Notes under the pieces: generated by a model
What the model was told of the DNA's origin: nothing
The model's database searches: none
The model's input: the letters and a program-made list of their open reading frames with translations, nothing else
From: a virus
DNA length: 39,576 nt
IMG/VR virus record: IMGVR_UViG_3300017991_000208
Coordinates: 1 to 39,576 of that record
Strand: one strand, 5' to 3'
Program-made: the position numbers and the translations under genes
Part shown: in pieces, positions 14,914 through 21,849 of the stretch
How the letters are laid out: each line of letters begins with the position of its first letter
How positions within the stretch are numbered: position 1 is the first letter of the stretch

Positions 14914-14914
14914 A

Positions 14915-15301
14915 TTATAATTTAATATCAAAATATTTAAGTATATAATCAAACACTTCATAGAAACTTTCTGGTTTAAAATACTTCGTTTTTGTTTCAT
15001 AGTCTTTTTCACAATTTTCATTATTCCATTCAAAAGGATATACTACAATACTATCAGAATTTCTATTTTCTGCAAATGATAATTCTTTTCTAGTAGTTTC
15101 TTTAGTTTCATTGTTTCTAATACTAATGCGCAAAGTGTATCCTCTTTCTCTACAATTTTCAAAATTAGAAATTACTAAGATCCTTCCATTTAAAACAAAC
15201 TTAATGCTATCTTTATGCTCCATTATCAAATTGTAAATACATTCAGCCTGCCAATTTCTTTTTACATTGTTAATAATAAAACCTTCTTTTTCTTTACTCA
15301 T
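14915..15301 (-). CDS. Hypothetical protein (128 aa)
   Basis: A soluble alpha/beta protein starting MSKEKEGFIINNVKRNWQAE, with a strand SIKFVLNGRILVISNF, then GYTLRISIRNNETKE and a C-terminus with FKPESFYEVFDYILKYFDIK. No family is recognised. It follows the 300-residue gene after 12 bases and is likely in the same transcript, driven by the 57-bp repeat promoter at 16231. Its product may be an accessory or host-takeover factor; there is no sequence support for a specific role. Confidence 0.6.
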   Translation of the reverse strand: MSKEKEGFIINNVKRNWQAECIYNLIMEHKDSIKFVLNGRILVISNFENCRERGYTLRISIRNNETKETTRKELSFAENRNSDSIVVYPFEWNNENCEKDYETKTKYFKPESFYEVFDYILKYFDIKL

Positions 15302-15313
15302 AATTGACCTCCA

Positions 15314-16216
15314 TTATTTTTTATTTTCATATTCTTCTTTTTTTACTTCAATAACTTCTGGGTCTTTTTCAAGAACATTTTCATTAAGCTTTGCACGAAG
15401 ATACTTACTGTAAATAATTTTTCCGTTATCTCGATAATCTTTATCATATTTATAAGTATTAATTAAATGATAAAATTCAATCAATTCTTCTTTACTAATT
15501 GATCTCTTATCATAATAAGATTCATCATCATACTTTGTTCTTCCACAAAGAATAGTAACTTTCTTATCAGTAATTTTCTTGATCTCTACATACTTGTAAA
15601 TTCCTCTTCCTATTTTGTAACATGAAACCCAACTCGCATTAAAATAAATCTTATCTCCTTCTTTGAAAAAATTGATCATCTCATCATTTTTGATTTTCTG
15701 AATTTCTATGTCTATTTCATTAATAGCTTTTTCTAATTCGTGTTTCTTTGATCTTAATTCTTTAATTTCTCCTCCGAATACATTATTATATCCTTTAATG
15801 AGAATACTCTTTAAAGGATGTTTTCCGTTTTTTAAGATCTCTGCAAGTTTTCCTAACATCATCAGATAATCTAGACATTCTCTTTCATTTTTCTCATCTT
15901 CTCTTGTTGAAAACCAGTTTAATTCTAAAGGAGAGTCTTCAATCTTTTTCTTTTCACTCCAACTTCGATGCAAATAAATATTAGCTTCATTGTCATATTG
16001 ATTTTCTCCAATCTTGCGAGAAAATAAAACAACTGTAATATTTCCGAGTGACATATTAACTCTTACATTCTTAGCTCCAACATCAAGAGATTTAGTAACC
16101 TCTTTGTTCGTTTGATCAATAGCATTTTTTTCAAATATGTACAATTTTTTACAGAGTACATCACGTTCTTTTTCAAAAACTTCCTTTCTTAAATTTAAAC
16201 TTTCAATCTTATTCAT
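15314..16216 (-). CDS. Hypothetical coiled-coil protein (300 aa)
   Basis: I use ATG 16216 because AGAGGAG is nine bases upstream. A longer in-frame start at 16255 would lie inside the conserved 57-bp promoter repeat. The protein begins MNKIESLNLRKEVFEKERDV (coiled coil), has a beta region around residues 55-110 (NVRVNMSLGNITVVLFSRKI), a second coiled coil near 165-190 (HELEKAINEIDIEIQKIKND), and a strand block with YKIGRGIYKYVEIKKITDKK and VTILCGRTKYDD that could be a small barrel. No catalytic motif is visible. It is the first gene after a duplicated promoter, so it is probably under the same control as the small genes at 35.8 kb. Confidence 0.65.
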   Translation of the reverse strand: MNKIESLNLRKEVFEKERDVLCKKLYIFEKNAIDQTNKEVTKSLDVGAKNVRVNMSLGNITVVLFSRKIGENQYDNEANIYLHRSWSEKKKIEDSPLELNWFSTREDEKNERECLDYLMMLGKLAEILKNGKHPLKSILIKGYNNVFGGEIKELRSKKHELEKAINEIDIEIQKIKNDEMINFFKEGDKIYFNASWVSCYKIGRGIYKYVEIKKITDKKVTILCGRTKYDDESYYDKRSISKEELIEFYHLINTYKYDKDYRDNGKIIYSKYLRAKLNENVLEKDPEVIEVKKEEYENKK

Positions 16217-16230
16217 AATTTTTCTCCTCT

Positions 16231-16287
16231 TTATTATTATAATACCAAGAAGCAACGAAATAGTTAACCGACTATTTTATTTATTTT
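16231..16287 (-). promoter_or_regulatory. 57-bp repeat containing an extended -10 promoter (copy A)
   Basis: Bases 16231-16287 are identical to 35786-35842. On the minus strand: AAATAGT-CGGTTA-ACTATTT palindrome, -35 TTAACT (16262-16267) inside its right arm, 17-bp spacer, TGG extension and -10 TATTAT (16239-16244). The predicted start near 16232 is right before the AGAGGAG ribosome site. The palindrome overlapping the -35 looks like a repressor site; it could also be the end signal of the gene upstream. Confidence 0.65.
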
Positions 16288-16498
16288 AAATATCTATTAT
16301 TTCTTTTACTTGAAGAATATCTGAAGATTTTGTAAAAGATAATGGAAGAGCAACAACATTTTTACATTTTAAACATCTGCCCAATACATTTCCATCGTTG
16401 TTTAAAAACACTAATCTAGATTTTATTACAATTTCTTTAGAAGTAATATTGCTATTATCAACGATATTACTTCCACAATGTGGACATTTATATATCAT
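16286..16498 (-). CDS. Small zinc-ribbon protein (70 aa)
   Basis: The protein starts MIYKCPHCGSNIVDNSN and has CxxC knuckles at C5/C8 and C42/C45 (GRCLKCKNVV), spaced by about 35 residues of strand. This is a classic zinc ribbon of phage type, likely binding DNA, RNA or a host protein. Its start overlaps the stop of the gene before it by four bases, and its last codons run into the 57-bp repeat. Function unknown. Confidence 0.75.
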   Translation of the reverse strand: MIYKCPHCGSNIVDNSNITSKEIVIKSRLVFLNNDGNVLGRCLKCKNVVALPLSFTKSSDILQVKEIIDI

Positions 16499-16689
16499 TT
16501 TATTAATATTTTCCTATTCTTTAAATTTACAATCATTGATTTTTTTATTCCACCACCTCCCATTTTCTTATAAACTGAAGTTACTATCGCCCAATATTGT
16601 TCATCAGACATCCCTTTTTCTCTTTTAACTGCAAATTTTGCTTTAGTCCAAATGCCCTCATCTTTTTTATTTCTTATAAATCCCGGCAT
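16495..16689 (-). CDS. Small phage protein with W.KAK...YW.IV..VYKKMGG motif (64 aa)
   Basis: The product starts MPGFIRNKKDEGIWTKAKFA and continues MSDEQYWAIVTSVYKKMGGG followed by a basic tail. This motif, with a W.KAK segment and then YWAIV..VYKKM.G, is one I recall from small phage proteins and from tails of larger phage-encoded proteins, but I do not know a verified function. It overlaps the zinc-ribbon gene by four bases (ATGA). Confidence 0.65.
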   Translation of the reverse strand: MPGFIRNKKDEGIWTKAKFAVKREKGMSDEQYWAIVTSVYKKMGGGGIKKSMIVNLKNRKILIK

Positions 16690-16699
16690 TTTATTTCTC

Positions 16700-17077
16700 C
16701 TATATTACTTTATATTTTAATTGTAATATTTTTTTATCTTTGTTATTATTGTCCAATCTATATAAAAACAAATTTTCTTTATATACTACTATATAAATTA
16801 ATCCTTCTATCATATTATCTATATCAATAGAAGAAAGTTTATTTGTATGAATATGAACATGATATATAGCAATTAAATTATAATTTGTAAAATATATTTT
16901 AAGCAATGATTTTAATTTACTACAAAATCCCATTTTAAATTTATTTTTATTTTTTGATTTATTTTTTACTGGAAATAAATTGTTAATCTTATTTACAATA
17001 CTAGTAGCAAAGCCACATTCTTCTCTTTCTTTTATATTTATTAATTTATGATATACTTCTTTATCTATTAATATCAT
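16700..17077 (-). CDS. JAMM/MPN-like protein (125 aa)
   Basis: The layout matches a minimal JAB/MPN domain: an N-terminal segment with E-E-C-G (residues 19-22), an interior strand (YNLIAIYHVHIH), and then a histidine pair H73-x-H75 followed by S82-S83-I-D85. JAMM metalloproteases use an upstream Glu and an H-x-H-...-S-x-x-D zinc site. The glutamate, histidines, serine and aspartate are all present, although the serine-to-histidine spacing is one residue shorter than in the canonical motif. The inserted basic stretch (residues ~36-60) is unusual. It could be a peptidase or an inactive scaffold. Part of the small-gene block. Confidence 0.55.
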   Translation of the reverse strand: MILIDKEVYHKLINIKEREECGFATSIVNKINNLFPVKNKSKNKNKFKMGFCSKLKSLLKIYFTNYNLIAIYHVHIHTNKLSSIDIDNMIEGLIYIVVYKENLFLYRLDNNNKDKKILQLKYKVI

Positions 17078-17404
17078 TTAATATATATCCGTTTTTTTAT
17101 TAGATTTTTCTATCGATTTATCTATATTCATTTTTTCTTCAGCTCTACTTTGCAACGTTCTTAAATTGTCATATTTGATTAATAAAATTTTAAGTTTCTC
17201 TATATTTTCTTCTTTTAAAGCTTGTATATTTATTTGATCAAAAAATAAATGTAATACAAATCCTCTCTCTCCATAATCAGAACATCTATCAAAATCTATT
17301 CTTTGTTTTTTTTCGAGCATTCTAAACAAATTCTCTATTTCTTTTTCTATTCCGTTCAATTCTATCCTGATATTTTGATATTCTGCTATATTTTCTACAT
17401 TCAC
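17078..17404 (-). CDS. Coiled-coil hypothetical protein (108 aa)
   Basis: The protein starts MNVENIAEYQNIRIELNGIE and is mostly a long coiled coil (KEIENLFRMLEKKQRIDF), with a short strand GFVLHLFFDQINIQAL in the middle and a second helix with LKILLIKYDNLRTLQSRAEE. It overlaps the YegP-like gene by four bases and touches the JAMM-like gene, so these are co-translated. No function is suggested by sequence. Confidence 0.6.
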   Translation of the reverse strand: MNVENIAEYQNIRIELNGIEKEIENLFRMLEKKQRIDFDRCSDYGERGFVLHLFFDQINIQALKEENIEKLKILLIKYDNLRTLQSRAEEKMNIDKSIEKSNKKTDIY

Positions 17405-17622
17405 TTTTCAACCACCTTTGCTTTTTTAGTTGTTATTTTCAAAGATTTTATTCCTTTCATTAAAGATTGTTTGGTTAAATACGCTTCACTATTCGCTATA
17501 ATTTTTCCATTTTTAGCTCTCACTCTAAATCTAAATTGTCCTTGAATATCTTTAAATGTTTCAATTAACGGTTCTTGATTTTCTTTACCAAAAATATTTT
17601 TAAAGAATTTTTTAATATTCAT
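17401..17622 (-). CDS. YegP-like (DUF1508) protein (73 aa)
   Basis: After a short basic N-terminus (MNIKKFFKNIFG) the protein contains IQGQFRFRVRAKNGKIIANS, then EAYLTKQSLMKGIKSLKI. This is the pattern of the YegP/DUF1508 fold: a strand with G.FRF.L.A.NG..I..S, followed by a helix containing Y..K.S...GI.SV. In bacteria these are small proteins of unknown role, sometimes two copies in one chain. Finding it here, with its neighbours, suggests a phage-encoded accessory version. Stop overlaps the next gene. Confidence 0.7.
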   Translation of the reverse strand: MNIKKFFKNIFGKENQEPLIETFKDIQGQFRFRVRAKNGKIIANSEAYLTKQSLMKGIKSLKITTKKAKVVEK

Positions 17623-17822
17623 TTCTTTCTCCTTAATATTAATTTTTTATCGTTGCCTGGCTTAAATCCAGAATGAAAAACCCAATGTCCAAAAGATTCT
17701 TTGCTTTCAAATTTATTTGTTATATTTCCTTTATTGTCTTCTATCGTCCAATATACTTTTTCTTTATTCTTGTTCATAAAAACATTGTAACTATTCCATT
17801 TTCCTATTTTAATTCTTTGCAT
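17619..17822 (-). CDS. Hypothetical basic protein (67 aa)
   Basis: A small basic protein beginning MQRIKIGKWNSYNVFMNKNK, with KVYWTIEDNKGNITNKFESK, then a GHWVFHSGFKPGNDKK segment and a basic end (LILRRKK). The strand pattern W..YNVF..KN..KVYW.I...G.I is loosely like the YegP-type strand seen in the neighbouring gene, so a diverged relative is possible, but I cannot show it. Overlaps its neighbour by four bases. Confidence 0.55.
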   Translation of the reverse strand: MQRIKIGKWNSYNVFMNKNKEKVYWTIEDNKGNITNKFESKESFGHWVFHSGFKPGNDKKLILRRKK

Positions 17823-18006
17823 TATATATAATCCTCAAACCTATTAATTGATCTTCTTTATAATCAAAAGTTCCATTCGTATCTGACAATAAATGAACTT
17901 TATATATTCTACCCTCTTTAGTTTCTTTTATATTCACAACGTGCCCAATTCTATAATGACCTATAATCCTAACATATTCATTTAATTTTATTTTTGTTTT
18001 TTCCAC
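17809..18006 (-). CDS. Hypothetical SH3-like small protein (65 aa)
   Basis: The product MEKTKIKLNEYVRIIGHYRI then GHVVNIKETKEGRIYKVHLL and GTFDYKEDQLIGLRII is a run of short strands with a GHVVNI turn, as in small SH3-like barrels of phage and ribosomal origin. It overlaps the 1128-residue gene by 19 bases and the 67-residue gene by 14. No function visible; a nucleic-acid-binding role is only a possibility. Confidence 0.55.
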   Translation of the reverse strand: MEKTKIKLNEYVRIIGHYRIGHVVNIKETKEGRIYKVHLLSDTNGTFDYKEDQLIGLRIIYNAKN

Positions 18007-21000
18007 TTTCCTTCCTTAAAACTTTCTTCCATATATGGAAGAATTTTTGTATCATTTTCTAATACAGTTATTTTTATTCCTTTCTTTTCTAAATGACTTT
18101 TTAGAATTTTGATATATTCCTTGTAATCTTTTGCTTGATTCATTTTGTCAGCAAATTTTTTATCAGTATCTTCAAGCTCTGTCATTAATCTTTCAGCTCC
18201 TAAATTTCCAATAATAACTTCAGCAAACATACTCGTAGGCACAAAACTTGGAAGATGCCCCTCATACTTTCCATGAGACTGTCTATTTAAATAATCATTT
18301 ATACTCCCTTGAGCTGCTATATCTTTAGCCATATATTCGTAATATTTAGGATTCTCTTTAGCATTAAGTTTTGATTTATTAAAATGAATATTTCTATCTT
18401 CTTGTCTTGGTTGTATAATTTGTTTTAATTCGACATTAAACATTCTTTCAAAATCTCTAAAGCTCTCTGTATAGATTTTCCCAATATTTTCTTTTTTGCC
18501 AGCACCCAGTTTTCCTTTAGCATTTATATATTTTATTTCTAATTCATCATTACCTTCATCTATCTTAATGATTTTGAATGTATATTTATCTTCTTGAAAT
18601 TCATCTCCAACTTTATATCCTCTTTTTTCTTTTGTCCATTCTCTATGATCATACATTTCCCCACTATAAAAACTAGTCCCAGCTACTGGCGTCATATTAA
18701 AATCTGGATGTTCCATTATCTCAGGCTTTAATATTATACTTATTTCTCCGTATCCACTACCATTTCCGTTTGGACCAAGTATACTAAAGACATGTTTATT
18801 TGTTCCTAACTCTTTATCTACCTCATACCCTATAGCACCCGTCTCTATTTCTTCCCAATTATCGTATAATTTATTTAAGATTTTTGCTAAACGTCCTCCT
18901 TTCTTTACATCATAATTTCCACCAAGAAATTTAACAAGATTTGCTCTTGTTCCAGCTATCTTTCCAACATCATTTATCTCCTTGTATATTTTCTCAGTTA
19001 TTTCATCACCAAATTCTGGTCTTATCTCACTTTCAACTATTGCATATCCAGCTTGCTTTCCACTCTCTCCCAATTGTTCTAACGATTTCAACCCTCCACT
19101 TTTCAATACTCTTATAAACTTTTCTGCTGATAAACTATGTACTGGAGTAAGATTTTTAGCAAAATCTTCTAATACTTCAAGATGACTCATTTCATGAAGT
19201 ATTTGTTTTCTTTCTTTAAGTCTTTCTTCTTTATTTTTTAGTACACGTTTAAGTTCATCACCTTTAATTTTTTTCATTGAATAATCTTCATGCCAATAAG
19301 TTTTATTTTTAATTGCATTTTTTATATCAGCAATTTGTATTTTATAATGGCTATAAAGTTTTTCATGACCTTGATAGATAGAAGAATTCTTATATGAATA
19401 TTCTTTAATTTCATCATTCAAGAACTTCTCATTAGCTTTAAAATCTATTCCTTTATTCAATCCCTTTACTGGAATTTGTTCTAATAAAAATTTTTCTTTT
19501 TTTGTTTCTGATTTCTTTTCTTTTATTTCTCCTACAAATTTCCAGGTCTTATTACCGACCTTTTTAAACTTTCCACCCTTCCAATTTCTCACTGTCCCTA
19601 TAGGAAGAGTTTTAGCTTTAAGAAAGTTATTTTTATCTGATATTCTTAATTGAAATTTAGACTTTTTTAATTTTTTTTTATTGATTCTTTTAAATACTTC
19701 TATTTCATTTTTATTTAAATAAAGATATGCTATATATCTATGTAATCCATCCATTATTTTATTATTTTCATCTACAACAATTGGATGTAATTTTATACCA
19801 TTTTTTATTTTATCAACTAACGAATGAATTATACCAAGAGATTCTTCTGCATCAGGATCATCAATATAATCGTTATAAGTTAAATTACTTTCTATGTCGT
19901 TTATATTTACTTTTTCTTTTATAAATTTATCATTTTTTTCTGAATCAAATATAATATTCGCAGATTTAACACCTTCAGACATAATATTTTCTACTTCTTT
20001 TAGTGTAAATTGTTTCTTATTTTCATCTTTTAAATCTTCTATTTCATCTTTTACATAATCTACAATTTCTTTTTTTGTTTTAAATCTTTTACTCCATTCA
20101 TGATCATTTCCTTCTTTCTTATTAGTAACATATAAATCCCATGTATTTTTCTCGTCTGTTCTTTCTATATGAAAAGTTGTATCTTTAAATTTTACTTCAT
20201 ATTCTCCAAAATCTATTTTTTTTATTTTAATGCTTTCTTTTTCGTTTGTTGTTAATTTTCCTGTCTTTGGATCTTTGTACCAGTATTTGTAATTTCCCTT
20301 AACCCCAGTTCTTTTAACATATTTATGATTTCTAGATTTAAAAAATAAAGATTTCTTTAATTTTTTTTTATATATCCCCTTTATATATTGTGCTGGAATT
20401 TTACTGAAATTATATTCTGATGGATCGTCAATATCATATCCTTTTGATTCTTTAAAATCAAAATTTTCAGCATCATTTAATGGAATCTTTATATATAAAA
20501 TCGTATCTGGCCCATAAGACTCTGCGAATTCAAAATTATCTGTCAAACTAATATCTTCTTGTCCTACACTCCCAGATATTATTCCAGTTTCAGACGATGG
20601 TAATAACCCTTCTTTTAATATTTTATCTTTATTTTTCTTTGATGTTCCATGAAAAGCTCCAATATATTTTACTCCATTTTCTTCAAACATTCCTGATCTT
20701 GGTAAATTATAATAATTAAATTCTTTAAGTTTCTTTTCTATTTTTTGCTCTTCTTTTACAGGTACCCACTTACCTTCGGCTACTTTTTTCAATCCAGTCT
20801 TCTGGCTTATGTAACCTATTGGATACTTTTTAGCTTTAAAAAAATATAAGCCTGTTGATTTCTGTAATTTCTCTTTATTTAAAATATCTTCTATTATAAG
20901 ATATCCTTCAGGACAATAATTTTTTAATACTGTTTCATAAGCTTCATCGATTATTTTTCCTGAAATATACCATTTAAATAATGTAGCTAATATCTCTTTC

Positions 21001-21374
21001 TCTTCTGAATATACATGATCATTAATAAATATTCTACCATCACCATTATTTTTTTGAAGCTTCTTCTTAAGATCTTTTAGTTTTATTTTTGTTAAAGATC
21101 TTAAATCATCATATCTACAAATCTGATGTGCAAATTCATGAATGAAATCTCCTCTCCAATCAGAAGTAGATTCATAAATGATTATTATGCCTTCATCATA
21201 TTCAGCTCTAATATCATTTTTTTTATTAATGTCTTTATATAAATGAATAATTATAGGATTTTTTAATTTTATATATTGTTCAAGCTTCTCCACGACATCT
21301 CTCAGTTCACCATCGAGTGCCTGGTAGCGTTCATTTGACCAGCCCATATTATCTATATACAATTTTACATTCAT
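17988..21374 (-). CDS. Giant polyvalent protein: metallopeptidase, ART-like, ParB-like modules and cargo tags (1128 aa)
   Basis: Residues ~1-165: zinc metallopeptidase-like domain with HEFAH (79-83) and a downstream glutamate (YSEEKEILATLF). 180-205: tag with FFKAKKYPIGYISQKTGLKK. 236-335: ADP-ribosyltransferase-like segment (AFHGTSKKNKDKILKEGLLP, ISLTDN, TILYIKIP), where HGT and SLT recall the H-Y-E type. 345-375: KYVKRTGVKGNYKYWYKDPK tag. 465-560: ParB/sulfiredoxin-like N-domain (LHPIVVDENNKIMDGLHRYI). 585-615: second PIGTV tag. 720-910: helical region with HEMSH and a YGEISIILKPEIM block like polyvalent-protein modules. It follows the MuF gene. I infer a capsid-packaged, injected effector. 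No signal peptide or membrane helix is seen. Confidence 0.65.
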   Translation of the reverse strand: MNVKLYIDNMGWSNERYQALDGELRDVVEKLEQYIKLKNPIIIHLYKDINKKNDIRAEYDEGIIIIYESTSDWRGDFIHEFAHQICRYDDLRSLTKIKLKDLKKKLQKNNGDGRIFINDHVYSEEKEILATLFKWYISGKIIDEAYETVLKNYCPEGYLIIEDILNKEKLQKSTGLYFFKAKKYPIGYISQKTGLKKVAEGKWVPVKEEQKIEKKLKEFNYYNLPRSGMFEENGVKYIGAFHGTSKKNKDKILKEGLLPSSETGIISGSVGQEDISLTDNFEFAESYGPDTILYIKIPLNDAENFDFKESKGYDIDDPSEYNFSKIPAQYIKGIYKKKLKKSLFFKSRNHKYVKRTGVKGNYKYWYKDPKTGKLTTNEKESIKIKKIDFGEYEVKFKDTTFHIERTDEKNTWDLYVTNKKEGNDHEWSKRFKTKKEIVDYVKDEIEDLKDENKKQFTLKEVENIMSEGVKSANIIFDSEKNDKFIKEKVNINDIESNLTYNDYIDDPDAEESLGIIHSLVDKIKNGIKLHPIVVDENNKIMDGLHRYIAYLYLNKNEIEVFKRINKKKLKKSKFQLRISDKNNFLKAKTLPIGTVRNWKGGKFKKVGNKTWKFVGEIKEKKSETKKEKFLLEQIPVKGLNKGIDFKANEKFLNDEIKEYSYKNSSIYQGHEKLYSHYKIQIADIKNAIKNKTYWHEDYSMKKIKGDELKRVLKNKEERLKERKQILHEMSHLEVLEDFAKNLTPVHSLSAEKFIRVLKSGGLKSLEQLGESGKQAGYAIVESEIRPEFGDEITEKIYKEINDVGKIAGTRANLVKFLGGNYDVKKGGRLAKILNKLYDNWEEIETGAIGYEVDKELGTNKHVFSILGPNGNGSGYGEISIILKPEIMEHPDFNMTPVAGTSFYSGEMYDHREWTKEKRGYKVGDEFQEDKYTFKIIKIDEGNDELEIKYINAKGKLGAGKKENIGKIYTESFRDFERMFNVELKQIIQPRQEDRNIHFNKSKLNAKENPKYYEYMAKDIAAQGSINDYLNRQSHGKYEGHLPSFVPTSMFAEVIIGNLGAERLMTELEDTDKKFADKMNQAKDYKEYIKILKSHLEKKGIKITVLENDTKILPYMEESFKEGKWKKQK

Positions 21375-21376
21375 TA

Positions 21377-21835
21377 TTATTTTAAATTTTCTCTTGCTTT
21401 ATCTAACTCTTTCTTTAAAGTCTTAAAGCTGTTATCAGTTATTTCAAAATAATCTTTTATTTCTTCATTTGTTATATCAGAAAGTTTTCCTTCTTTTACA
21501 CCAATTCCATCAACATCAAATTTAAATGTACCGTCTTTCTTTATTATAAAATTACCAGAATTGCCGTGTCCACTTACATTATTTAATTTACCCTCAAAAC
21601 CATTATATTTTTCTTTTTTTTGTACTGGCAATGGATCTTCAGTTTTCTTTTCTTTTTTATATGGAGAAGTTTTAAATCCTTCCTTCAATTTATGTGTCTT
21701 AGGATCCATGTACCAATATTTGTAGTCGCCCGGGACTCCAGTCCGTTTGATATACTTTGCCTTCATAAGATTTCCACTGTCATAAATTGCGTTTGATTTA
21801 AAAAATTCTTCATCATTTAAAAATGGTTGTTTTAT
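21377..21835 (-). CDS. Tagged cargo-like protein with probable AUA start (152 aa)
   Basis: The first ATG is at 21766 (MKAKYIKRTGVPGDYKYWYM), but the frame stays open upstream and encodes IKQPFLNDEEFFKSNAIYDS, clearly the same N-terminal module as the proteins starting at 25769 (MNKQPFLNDDNFF) and 25419 (MIQPFLNDSDFFK). At the equivalent point stands ATA (21833-21835) with AGGAG seven bases upstream. I therefore take an AUA start; if wrong, the protein begins at 21766 with 129 residues. The tag KYIKRTGVPGDYKYWYMDPK follows, then a beta/turn-rich C-terminal part (GHGNSGNFIIKKDGTFKFDV) of unknown function. It lies between MuF and the giant protein. Confidence 0.6.
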   Translation of the reverse strand: MKQPFLNDEEFFKSNAIYDSGNLMKAKYIKRTGVPGDYKYWYMDPKTHKLKEGFKTSPYKKEKKTEDPLPVQKKEKYNGFEGKLNNVSGHGNSGNFIIKKDGTFKFDVDGIGVKEGKLSDITNEEIKDYFEITDNSFKTLKKELDKARENLK

Positions 21836-21849
21836 TGTTTTTCTCCTAT

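Noticed and set aside
16216-16255. Longer start (MLLGIIII...) for the 300-residue protein
   Set aside because: It lies inside the conserved 57-bp promoter repeat, upstream of the mapped ribosome site; ATG 16216 has AGAGGAG.
18985-19200. Second HExxH (HEMSH) in the 1128-residue protein as a separate peptidase domain
   Set aside because: It lies in a long charged helix, with no clear third ligand or fold around it. It may be chance, so I did not list it as a domain.
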